Of a stretch of 64,000 bases of DNA, positions 52,055-60,225 are shown one piece after another (the stretch's first letter is position 1; every line of letters begins with the position of its first letter). The stretch is from 54-19 sp038210655 (GTDB lineage Bacteria > Chloroflexota > Chloroflexia > Chloroheliales > Chloroheliaceae). The notes beneath the pieces are model-generated. The model saw only the letters and a list, made by a program, of their open reading frames with translations, was not told the origin of the DNA and ran no database searches. The stretch lies in NCBI GenBank assembly GCA_038210655.1, contig JBBQWM010000032.1, forward strand, positions 1-64,000, read 5' to 3'. Position numbers and translations under genes: made by a program.

Positions 52055-52744
52055 CTAATCGACAAACCCGGCGTGCGAACCGGGGTCATCCTTCATAATA
52101 CCTGTTTCTACAAATCTAATCCGTTCGCAGATATTTGTCACCCGGTCGCCCATGCGTTCCAGGTTATGCGCGGCCCATAATAGCATGGTGGCAAGGTCAA
52201 CCAGCGAATTATCGGTAAACATTAGGTTTAGTAAGTCTTTGTAGACACGGTTGTAAAGCTCGTCCTGGATATCGTCTTGAGCGGCTACTTTGTCGGCGGC
52301 AGCGGCATCGTGGTCGATAAAGGTATCCATCGCCGAATGCAACATTTGGTTGGCTTGCGAGGCCATTTGTTCGAGGTAGATTAAAATTGCGGGTGGGGTT
52401 GGCCCTGGTAGCATCTCGCTAATGCGGGCGATCCCCTTCGCATAATCCCCCATCCGTTCCAGTTCCCCGGCGATATGAATGACGGCGGCAATATAACGCA
52501 AGTCGCGTGATAATACTGGTTGTTGCAAAGCCAGCAAGGATAAAGCATCCTCTTCTACCTCGTAACGACGCGCATTTAGGGTGCGGTCGGCAATAATTAC
52601 GCGCTGCGCCTGACGCTGGTCGCGGAATTTAAGGGCGGCGATGGCGTTGTCTACCGCTTTTTCAACCATGCTAGATAGGTCTAGCAGGCTATTCTCTAAA
52701 TCACCCAACTGATGATCGAGATGCGCTCTTTTGCTTTGATCCAA
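52055..52744 (-). CDS. phoU: PhoU-like phosphate regulator
   Basis: PhoU links phosphate transport to PhoR signalling. The protein is all-helical with two homologous three-helix bundles: DLENSLLDLSSMVEKAVDNA and RDLRYIAAVIHIAGELERMG in the first, and a repeat in the second ending MLLWAAHNLERMGDRVTNIC. The E(R/M)xGD metal-binding motifs occur in both halves (LERMGDYAKG, LERMGDRVTN). The TTG at 52744 is chosen because AGGAGG lies 6 nt upstream; the longer frame to 52822 adds a non-family hydrophobic stretch. No pst genes are in the window. Confidence 0.93.
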   Translation of the reverse strand: MDQSKRAHLDHQLGDLENSLLDLSSMVEKAVDNAIAALKFRDQRQAQRVIIADRTLNARRYEVEEDALSLLALQQPVLSRDLRYIAAVIHIAGELERMGDYAKGIARISEMLPGPTPPAILIYLEQMASQANQMLHSAMDTFIDHDAAAADKVAAQDDIQDELYNRVYKDLLNLMFTDNSLVDLATMLLWAAHNLERMGDRVTNICERIRFVETGIMKDDPGSHAGFVD

Positions 52745-53045
52745 AGACCACCTCCTGCTTATGGTTGTAAAGAACTGTTTCTTTCCCCAATTGGGAAAGA
52801 AAAGGGAGATGGAAAGATACATTTCTAAGCTAACAGTTTGATATACCCATACACAATATTTAGTTGTTGCATACTACCCCATTGCCGATTTCAAGTCAAC
52901 CTAAGTTCGGAGTGTGGGTGCGCGTCAATTTTTTGCACAGGTTCAAATAGTAATAGCAGGAGATTGTGAGAACCTCGATCCAAACCACTCAAGTATATAT
53001 ACTGAACTTAACACAATCTTTATTATTTCCACCCTTGCAAAAATG

Positions 53046-53079
53046 CTTATCATTTGATAAATTCTTATCAGGCGATAAG
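53046..53079. promoter_or_regulatory. Tandem TetR operators upstream of the TetR gene
   Basis: Two 16-bp palindromes are placed 18 bp apart, centre to centre: CTTATC-ATTT-GATAAA (53046-53061) and CTTATC-AGGC-GATAAG (53064-53079). They end 20 bp before the TetR start, where they would block transcription. Identical half-sites recur at 53739 and 53853. Confidence 0.8.
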
Positions 53080-53098
53080 TACTAGAAACGAAAGATAA

Positions 53099-53722
53099 AT
53101 GGTCAGGCAAATACGTAAAAATAACCGGGAAGAAACCGAAGAAACTCGCCATAAAATTTTGCAGGTCGCCCGGCAACTTTTTATGGAGTTTGGCTATCGT
53201 TCGGTTACAACCAGACAGGTCGCCCAGGAATGCGGTATCACTCAGCCTGCCCTTTATTACCATTTTTCAGATAAGCAGGAACTCTATGTTGCAATTCTGG
53301 TTGAGATGTTGCAACAGATGAAGGTCGCCCTGGAAGCGATCATTCAAAAACGAGAACTAGGTGTCCAGGCGCGTCTGGTAGAAATGGCGGTATTTTTGTT
53401 ACAATTTACCCGCCACGATATTTCGACTATGTTCCACGATATTGAACACGAACTGGATGCCGTTTCTCAAGAAAAAGTCAACCTCTTTTTCTACGAGGGA
53501 GAACTACACCCGATCATAGCCCTGGTGGAAGAAGGCATCCGGGAGGGTTTGATACCCGACCCGACCACAAGCAAGCTCACGCCAATGACGGCGGCTTATC
53601 TCTTTTTGGGATTGGTTTCCAGCTTTATCCAGCAACCCTCAGAGGAGGGACTAGCTCAAAGCAATCTCGAAAGAGCTAATGCTTTGGTTCAGTTTTATCT
53701 GCATGGGCTGACCGGAACGTAA
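53099..53722 (+). CDS. TetR/AcrR-family regulator of the MMPL exporter
   Basis: This 207-residue protein has the TetR DNA-binding domain at about residues 15-65: TRHKILQVARQLFMEFGYRS, VTTRQVAQECGITQPALYYH and FSDKQELYVAIL. The C-terminal ligand pocket is unclassified. Four matching palindromes flank the gene, two before it and two in the space before the MMPL gene. It is therefore very probably an autorepressor that also controls the downstream exporter. Confidence 0.93.
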   Translation: MVRQIRKNNREETEETRHKILQVARQLFMEFGYRSVTTRQVAQECGITQPALYYHFSDKQELYVAILVEMLQQMKVALEAIIQKRELGVQARLVEMAVFLLQFTRHDISTMFHDIEHELDAVSQEKVNLFFYEGELHPIIALVEEGIREGLIPDPTTSKLTPMTAAYLFLGLVSSFIQQPSEEGLAQSNLERANALVQFYLHGLTGT

Positions 53723-53738
53723 TTTTTTTGGCCAGTCG

Positions 53739-53754
53739 CTTATCAATTGATAAA
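53739..53754. promoter_or_regulatory. TetR operator 3
   Basis: CTTATC-AATT-GATAAA lies 17 bp after the TetR stop codon, in the upstream region of the MMPL gene. Confidence 0.75.
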
Positions 53755-53852
53755 CAACTAATCGCAAGTCCAAATCTGGCTTGGGATCATAAATAACCTG
53801 ATAGACCAATCTGATCTTTTAGAAGTTCAGGTCGGCTTTGGCTTGCCTATCA

Positions 53853-53868
53853 CTTATCAAGCGATAAG
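53853..53868. promoter_or_regulatory. TetR operator 4
   Basis: CTTATC-AAGC-GATAAG is perfect in both arms. It lies about 110 bp before the MMPL start and is flanked by GCTTGC and GCAAGC, which extend the symmetry. Confidence 0.78.
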
Positions 53869-53979
53869 CAAGCCAGTCGGTCAGGGGGTCAATATCTCTA
53901 AGGGACTCAAAAATAATAAAATATCCCGGTAGGGACAATTATTTTATTTGCTTCCCTAACTGAAGGAACAAGGAGTAAT

Positions 53980-56415
53980 ATGAGTAAAACTGATTTCACA
54001 TTACGTAAGGCGATCCAGCCTGAGACTGAGAAAGAGAATAAAAGCGCGATTTATCGCCTGGGTTCGTTGATAACTAGCCCGCTAGGACGCTGGGTGACGG
54101 TGGTTGCCTGGATATTGATTTTGACCACTATGGTGACGCTGCCGCCCAAGCTACAAGACCTTTACGACAACCAGTTATCCTCTAGCATTGGCGATCAGGA
54201 GTCGGTACGGGCTGACAAACTACTGGAACGGGCTTTTCCCGGCGCAGAAGGTATTCCGGCTATTCTGGTCTTTAATAATCCGGCAGGGTTAAGCGAGAGC
54301 AATTTTGCTAAAGGCCAGCAGATTAACGATTGGCTGCTCTCCTCCCAGAAACCGGCAGAGGTCGAGGGAGTTGCTTCTATCTACACTTTACCGCAGGCCC
54401 GTAGCGAGTTTGTCTCGGCTAACAACACAACTATGAATTTGGTGGTCTCCCTCAAATCTTCGGATAATGACGAGAAATTGCTCGAAATTATTAAGCTGAT
54501 CCGTGATTACGCGAAGAAGTTTGAAGGTGATGGCTTGAAAATTAACCTGACTGGGCCTGCTGGGGTAGTGGCTGATACGGTTACTGTCTTTACCGGCACC
54601 AATGTGTCGCTACTACTGACTACGGTTAGCCTGGTGCTGGTGCTGTTGGTAATTGTCTACCGTTCGCCAGTTATGGCAGTGCTACCCCTAGTAGCCGTGT
54701 TTATGGCTTCGGGGGTGGTTAATGGACTTCTGGCTTTGTGCGCGAAAGCCGGGTTGTTTGGAGTCAATGAACAAGTTATTTCGATTATGGACGTGCTGCT
54801 ATTTGGGGTCGGGGTAGATTATACTATCTTCCTGGCTTCGCGCTATCGTGAAGAGCTAAAGGGTGGTTATGACCGACTGACTGCTTTGCGTCGGGCCTAC
54901 GCTGGGGTAGTGGAAGCGATTATATCCAGTGCGGCGACGGTTATTATTGCGCTATTATGTTTGCTGCTGGCGACCCTCGGTTTGTACCGGGCGCTAGGCC
55001 CTTCGGTGGCAGTCGCGGTAGCGGTTATGCTTTTGGTGAGTATCACCCTGGTTCCGGCGTTGCTGGCGATCCTGGGTAAAGCCGCTTTTTGGCCTCTTAT
55101 CCCAAAGGCTGAAAATACAACCGCTAAAAGATCGCTGTGGGGTTGGACTGCTAAACGGGTCGGTCGTCGTCCGGTCGCGGCACTATGGCTCAGCAGTCTC
55201 TTGTTACTGGTGATGGGTTTGGGCAATCTTGGGGTAGTTGATGTCTTTAACTTTCTGAGTGGCTTCCGTCAGCCGACCGATTCTGCCGATGGCTACAAAG
55301 TGCTGGCGGCTAACTTTGAGCCGGGCAAACTCGCCCCGACCGATTTGTTGTTGGTCTTGCCGTCCGGTACGAACGCTTACGAACGGCTGGGAGCGATTGA
55401 GAAGGTTAGCCAGTCGGTAGCCGGGGTTTCTAATGTGGCAAAAGTAGAAGGCCCCACTCGTCCAGCCGGTCAACCGACACTTGACCCCAACCAGCTTCAG
55501 CAGGAATTGACAAAATTACCGGAACCACTAAAGCAAGCGCTCCGGCGCGGACCGCCAACTGACGGCCCAGGCGCAAGTCCGAGCGGTCAGACGGGTCTAG
55601 ACCCTCAGACAGTTGGTTTGTACGCTCAGACGGTTCCGTATATCTCTGCCGACAATCAGGTAGTACGTTTGTCGTTGGTGCTTGCCAGTGACCCTTACGG
55701 CTCCAAAGCCCTTGATACGATAGACCCGCTACGTAAAGCTGCTAAAAATGCCGCTAAAGAGGCTGGGATAGGCGACAACATTGTGTTTTCGGGGGTAACG
55801 GCCCAGGCTGCCGATACTAGGGCGGTCAATCTGGAAGACAAACTGAAGGTTGTGCCGGCGGTCGTAATCGTGATTACATTAATTCTGGCGCTGCTGTTGC
55901 GAAGCCTGGTTGCGCCCTTATATCTAATTGTGGCGGTGCTACTTAATTTCTTCGCAGCGGTTGGGGCGGCTTCCTTCCTGTTTGTGATTATCCAGGGGGA
56001 CGAAGGTCGGGCTTATTCGCTACCGCTCTATGCTTTTATCTTCCTGGTCTCGCTGGGGGCGGACTATACAATCTTCCTGATGAGCCGAGTACGCGAAGAA
56101 GTGCGTAAAATGGGATTGGAAGAAGGTACAAGGATCGCCCTGGTCAATACTGGCGGGGTAATTACCTCTGCTGGGTTGATCCTGGCCGGAACCTTCCTGG
56201 TGTTGGCAATTCTACCCCTCCGCGAGTTATACCAGCTAGGTGTCGTGGTAGCTTTAGGAGTGGTGTTGGATACTTTTATAGTGCGCGGCATCCTGGTTCC
56301 GGCCACCGTGCTGTCGTTCAAACAATACAACTGGTGGCCCTTCGGGTTAGCCACTTCAACAAAGCCGGAACAGGAGTGGCCCGAAGAGCCTGGCAAACTC
56401 GAAAAAGCCAGCTAA
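53980..56415 (+). CDS. MMPL-family exporter 1
   Basis: This 811-residue protein is a member of the RND-superfamily MMPL group, which exports lipids or drugs. Helix 1 follows a 30-residue polar N-terminus (LGRWVTVVAWILILTTMVTL). The family proton-relay motifs occur in both halves: GVGVDYTIFLASRYREEL and LGADYTIFLMSRVREEV. Two external domains are of similar size, and the second contains a Pro/Gly/Gln-rich insert (about residues 500-545). AAGGAG precedes the ATG. The operators and TetR gene upstream indicate repressor control. Confidence 0.94.
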   Translation: MSKTDFTLRKAIQPETEKENKSAIYRLGSLITSPLGRWVTVVAWILILTTMVTLPPKLQDLYDNQLSSSIGDQESVRADKLLERAFPGAEGIPAILVFNNPAGLSESNFAKGQQINDWLLSSQKPAEVEGVASIYTLPQARSEFVSANNTTMNLVVSLKSSDNDEKLLEIIKLIRDYAKKFEGDGLKINLTGPAGVVADTVTVFTGTNVSLLLTTVSLVLVLLVIVYRSPVMAVLPLVAVFMASGVVNGLLALCAKAGLFGVNEQVISIMDVLLFGVGVDYTIFLASRYREELKGGYDRLTALRRAYAGVVEAIISSAATVIIALLCLLLATLGLYRALGPSVAVAVAVMLLVSITLVPALLAILGKAAFWPLIPKAENTTAKRSLWGWTAKRVGRRPVAALWLSSLLLLVMGLGNLGVVDVFNFLSGFRQPTDSADGYKVLAANFEPGKLAPTDLLLVLPSGTNAYERLGAIEKVSQSVAGVSNVAKVEGPTRPAGQPTLDPNQLQQELTKLPEPLKQALRRGPPTDGPGASPSGQTGLDPQTVGLYAQTVPYISADNQVVRLSLVLASDPYGSKALDTIDPLRKAAKNAAKEAGIGDNIVFSGVTAQAADTRAVNLEDKLKVVPAVVIVITLILALLLRSLVAPLYLIVAVLLNFFAAVGAASFLFVIIQGDEGRAYSLPLYAFIFLVSLGADYTIFLMSRVREEVRKMGLEEGTRIALVNTGGVITSAGLILAGTFLVLAILPLRELYQLGVVVALGVVLDTFIVRGILVPATVLSFKQYNWWPFGLATSTKPEQEWPEEPGKLEKAS

Positions 56416-56425
56416 ATCTCGTGCT

Positions 56426-56673
56426 TATAGCAAATGCAAAGCCCTTAAGCTACCCGCTTATCTGTAAAAGCGAGCTTTCATCACGAGCAGAAGCTCGCTC
56501 TTATACCAAGTCCGGTTAGGTAGATGTCATTCTGAACGAAGTGAAGAATCTTTTGCCTACACCCGGCTCTAGCCCAAAGAGCCGAGACCCTTCACTTCGT
56601 TCAGGGTGACATGGGTTTGTTACTTAGCCGGACTTGGTATTACAGGAGTCAATTACGCTGTATTTTGTTATAA
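56426..56673. repeat. Palindromic element family B, interrupted copy
   Basis: The left part, 56426-56503, starts TATAGCAAATGCAAAG and contains GCGAGC and GAGCAGAAGCTCGCTC. The right part resumes at 56640 with TTACAGGAGTCAATTACG and TATTTTGTTATAAG, matching the flank of the other B copies. Between them lies a 136-bp foreign element. Confidence 0.7.
56504..56639. mobile_element. MITE-like inverted-repeat element inserted in a family B repeat
   Basis: The element has 12-bp perfect terminal inverted repeats, TACCAAGTCCGG and CCGGACTTGGTA. TTA is duplicated on both sides (56501-56503 and 56640-56642). The inside includes a family D-like palindrome (GTCATTCTGAACGAAGTGAA and CTTCACTTCGTTCAGGGTGA). 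It has no coding capacity. Removing it with one TTA restores the family B sequence GCTCGCTCTTACAGG. Confidence 0.8.
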
Positions 56674-56916
56674 GAGCCTGTTGCAAATGGCCCCGCAGAT
56701 ATAAAGGCGATCATGGTAGATAGCTGAATAAAGATACGGAAATTTATCACAATCTTTCGTTCGTCACGAGCGGCCCGGTGCTATAATGCAGGGGGTCGCT
56801 TTTTAGCTTGTGGCGCGGCCTTTGCTCCTGGCTGGTTTAACCAGACCGCTTGCGCGTTGTTTTTAGTGAATTGTTCTAAATACAAATTTGGTCTTATAGA
56901 TGGAAAGCAATAGATT

Positions 56917-59247
56917 ATGTGGTTTTATAACTTTGGGAAATGGATTTATCGGAATAAATGGCTTGTAATTGGAGCCTGGGTGCTGGCGGTGGCAATTTCG
57001 TTACCGTTTGTACCGAGAGTGTTGGAACCGCTCAAGACTGGTGGGTTTGCCGACCCTAGCCTTGAATCGTCCCAGGCGGCAGAATTATTACAAAAAAAAC
57101 TTGGTTTCAGTACCAGTACGTTAGTAATCTTTTACCAGAGTAAAGACCCCAATCTAACGGCGTTGGATGAGCGTTTCATTCAGGAAGTCCAGGTCTCGCT
57201 GGCTGGGCTGGCTAAATCCCCGATCAATACGACAGCAGTCCTGCATACCACCAACCCGCGCCAAATTTCCAAAGATAACCGCACAGCCTATGAGGTTATT
57301 ACCCTGGCGGCGGATGGTGAGACCGCCACCAAGCGGCTACCCGAAATCCGTCCCCTGATAAAAGAACCGGCCTCGCTCAAGATGACCGTCGGCGGTGGGT
57401 TGGCTTTTTATGAAGATGTCGAGTTTGTAAGTCAGCGCGACTTGCAACGGGCCGAATTAGTCGCTTTCCCGGTCGCGATTGTCGCGCTAGTCCTGGTATT
57501 TGGCTCGATAGTGGCGGGGTGTTTGCCGGTGGCAGTCGGCGGGGTGGGCGTGCTAATAATCCTGGCTTCGATCTTTGGGATCGGGCATGCCACCGAAATT
57601 TCGATTTTCGCGGTCAATCTGGCGACCCTGCTGGGTCTGGGTCTGGGTCTGGATTACTCGCTCTTTTTGACCAGTCGCTTCCGCGAAGAACTGGCGCGGG
57701 GCCGCTCGGTCGAAGAAGCGATTGGTATTACGCTGGCAACCGCAGGCAAGGCTGTCACCTTTAGCGGTCTGACCGTTATGATTGGACTGAGCGGGACCCT
57801 ACTCTTTAAGATCAATATCCTGGTATCGGTCGGGATCGCCGGGTTTGTAGTGGTGGTCGTATCGGTATTGGCGGCAATCACGCTTCTACCTGCTATATTA
57901 ACATTGGTTGGGCCAAAGGTTAACGCCCTATCGGTATCCGGGCTATTCGGGCGCAGACAGGTCGCGGTCGCTGCTGGGGCCGAACAACACGGCTTTTGGG
58001 CCTGGCTCGCTCATCTGGTGATGAAACGGCCTGTTAGCGTTTTTGTGCCGGTGCTGGCTTTGCTCCTGATACTTGGCCTACCCTTCTTGAACGTGCGGTT
58101 TAGTTCGCCGGATGCCTCGGTGCTGCCGGGCGATGTGCCAAGCCGTCAGGCCTACGATATTCTCAAATCCGAATTTAACGAAAGCGAGATCAACCCGGTT
58201 TTGGTAGCGATCCGCACGCCCAATAACGGCAATATCCTCGCGCCCGATAATATTTACTACCTGTACGATTTCGCCCAGGCGATTGCCAAAGACCCGCGTG
58301 TCGCACGGGTTGATAGCATTGTGACGGTCGAGCCACGCTTGAGCAAAGTTCAGTATCAGTTAATTTATAGCATCCCCGACAAGATTCAAGACCTCTTTTT
58401 GCAGGGCTACCTGAGAGCCTATTCTAAAGACGATACCACTCTTTTCTCGGTCGTCAGCAAGTATGCGCCCAATTCGGAGGAGACCAAAGCCCTCGTCAGC
58501 AAACTCCGCAACAGCGCGGTCGGCAACGGCATGACCTTGCAGGTGACGGGCGGAACCGCCGGAATTATGGACGTAGTCGAGAGTATTTACGGCACTTTCC
58601 CGTATGCGGCCCTTGTGATCGTGATGAGTACCTATATTGTGTTGTTGATCTTGTTGCGGTCGGTGGTGTTGCCGCTCAAAGCGATCATCATGAACGCGCT
58701 AAGTTTGCTGGCTTCCTACGGGGCTTTAGTCTGGGTCTTCCAGGAGGGTAATCTGAGCGGGCTGCTTAACTTTAAGCCACTTGGCCTGATCGAGCCGAGT
58801 TTGCCGATTATTATGTTCTGCACCCTGTTTGGCCTATCGATGGACTACGAAGTCTTTTTACTTAGCCGGATCAAAGAAAGCTACAGCCACACTCACGACA
58901 ACACCGCCAGTGTTGCGCTTGGTTTGCAAAAAAGCGGTAAAATCATTACCAGTGCGGCCCTAATTGTAGTCCTGGTCTGTCTCTCCTTTGTAACCGCCGA
59001 TATTGTGTTGGTCAAGGCCCTGGGGGTAGGCGTGGCGGTCGCGGTTGGGCTGGATGCGACTATCGTTCGGGCGCTGCTGGTTCCGGCTACAATGCGGCTG
59101 TTGGGAGAGTGGAACTGGTACGCCCCGCGCTGGCTATTGCGCTGGCTACCCGAAACCCAGCTTGAAACCGATACTTTTACGCCCGCCTCAGACTCGTCCG
59201 CTCTACCGCCAAAAGAGCCAGTCGGCACTAAGCGCGGGGCGGCCTAG
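56917..59247 (+). CDS. MMPL-family exporter 2
   Basis: This 776-residue MMPL transporter begins with an amphipathic/hydrophobic helix 1 (NKWLVIGAWVLAVAISLPFV). It has two transport motifs: GLGLGLDYSLFLTSRFREEL and LFGLSMDYEVFLLSRIKESY. The external loops are similar in size to those of exporter 1 but the sequence is only distantly related, so this is not a recent duplicate. It lies some 500 bp downstream with its own upstream region and no copy of the CTTATC operator was seen there. The isochorismatase-like gene follows after 49 bp. Confidence 0.93.
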   Translation: MWFYNFGKWIYRNKWLVIGAWVLAVAISLPFVPRVLEPLKTGGFADPSLESSQAAELLQKKLGFSTSTLVIFYQSKDPNLTALDERFIQEVQVSLAGLAKSPINTTAVLHTTNPRQISKDNRTAYEVITLAADGETATKRLPEIRPLIKEPASLKMTVGGGLAFYEDVEFVSQRDLQRAELVAFPVAIVALVLVFGSIVAGCLPVAVGGVGVLIILASIFGIGHATEISIFAVNLATLLGLGLGLDYSLFLTSRFREELARGRSVEEAIGITLATAGKAVTFSGLTVMIGLSGTLLFKINILVSVGIAGFVVVVVSVLAAITLLPAILTLVGPKVNALSVSGLFGRRQVAVAAGAEQHGFWAWLAHLVMKRPVSVFVPVLALLLILGLPFLNVRFSSPDASVLPGDVPSRQAYDILKSEFNESEINPVLVAIRTPNNGNILAPDNIYYLYDFAQAIAKDPRVARVDSIVTVEPRLSKVQYQLIYSIPDKIQDLFLQGYLRAYSKDDTTLFSVVSKYAPNSEETKALVSKLRNSAVGNGMTLQVTGGTAGIMDVVESIYGTFPYAALVIVMSTYIVLLILLRSVVLPLKAIIMNALSLLASYGALVWVFQEGNLSGLLNFKPLGLIEPSLPIIMFCTLFGLSMDYEVFLLSRIKESYSHTHDNTASVALGLQKSGKIITSAALIVVLVCLSFVTADIVLVKALGVGVAVAVGLDATIVRALLVPATMRLLGEWNWYAPRWLLRWLPETQLETDTFTPASDSSALPPKEPVGTKRGAA

Positions 59248-59296
59248 AGCAATTGCACCATTGTTGATTTGAGTGGTAAGTTAGAGGGGAAGGAAA

Positions 59297-59950
59297 ATGA
59301 GCGATCCACAAAAAACATGGGAGTTTTATCAACAGGCCGGGCTAGGGCAGAGCGCGGGGTTTGGGCAACGTCCGGCCCTTTTGATCGTCGATTTTTGTTA
59401 TGGGATGACCAGCCTGGAGTCACCTTTGGGGGCCGATATGAGTGCGGCAATCGCGGCGACCAATCAACTCTTGGCAGTATTTCGGCAAAAAGGGCTGCCG
59501 GTGGTCTATACAACGGTACGTTATACCAAAGGCTGTAAAGACGGCGGCGCTTTCGTCAAGAAGGTACCAAGTTTGCGGTTGTTCGAGGAAGGGGCCGGAA
59601 ACTGGTCGGAAATTGACGAGCGGATCACGCCGCGCCCGGAAGAGCCGATTGTTATCAAGCGGTTCGCCAGCGCCTTTTTTGGCACCAACCTGGCTTCCCT
59701 CCTGACCGCCGAACGGGTCGATACGGTGGTGGTGACGGGCAGCACTACCAGCGGGTGTGTACGGGCTTCGGCTCTGGATGCCTTGCAAAGCGGCTTTATG
59801 GTCGTCGTTCCGCGCGAAGGTGTGGTAGACCGGGCGGCAGGGCCACACGAAGCCAATCTATTCGATCTCAACGCCAAATATGCCGATGTCATCAGCCTCG
59901 AACAGACTTTGCAATATCTTGGTGGTTTAGGGGAAAAGAAAAGCTCATGA
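59297..59950 (+). CDS. Isochorismatase-family cysteine hydrolase
   Basis: This 217-residue protein has the cysteine-hydrolase fold with a full catalytic triad: D32 (ALLIVDFCYGM), K121 (VIKRFASAFF) and C154 (TTSGCVRAS). The order and spacing resemble N-carbamoylsarcosine amidohydrolase and related amidases rather than isochorismatase itself, so hydrolysis of an amide or carbamoyl group is the safer prediction. GGGGAAGGA precedes the ATG. The stop overlaps the start-like ATG of the transposase remnant. Confidence 0.92.
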   Translation: MSDPQKTWEFYQQAGLGQSAGFGQRPALLIVDFCYGMTSLESPLGADMSAAIAATNQLLAVFRQKGLPVVYTTVRYTKGCKDGGAFVKKVPSLRLFEEGAGNWSEIDERITPRPEEPIVIKRFASAFFGTNLASLLTAERVDTVVVTGSTTSGCVRASALDALQSGFMVVVPREGVVDRAAGPHEANLFDLNAKYADVISLEQTLQYLGGLGEKKSS

Positions 59951-60123
59951 GGCTGGTGCGCTCTTGCGCCAAGCCTGGAGAGGCTTTGCTGGTTTGTACC
60001 GATGGTCTGGCTGCTTACCCGAACGCAACCCTGGCCGCTTTTCGAGATAAAATCGTCGAACCCTCCGCCTCCCCCAAACGAGGCCGACCACCTAATAAGC
60101 TTAAAGAGGATTTCACCGTTTAG
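59947..60123 (+). pseudogene. Transposase C-terminal fragment
   Basis: These 58 codons resemble the internal end of a DDE-type transposase of the IS1-like kind: a strand with the second catalytic Asp (LLVCTDGLAAYPNATLAAFR), then SPKRGRPPNKL. The N-terminal part and terminal repeats are missing. It overlaps the isochorismatase-like stop by 4 bp (ATGA), so a past insertion or deletion joined them. It is not expected to be functional. Confidence 0.6.
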
Positions 60124-60225
60124 TGCAATGCTACCTGGCGGAGTAATGTCCTACAATTTAGACCGTCTTTGTAAGACATTGCTCTGCCAATGGACTTTTG
60201 GATCGGCTCTTAAACTAGCCCGTTC

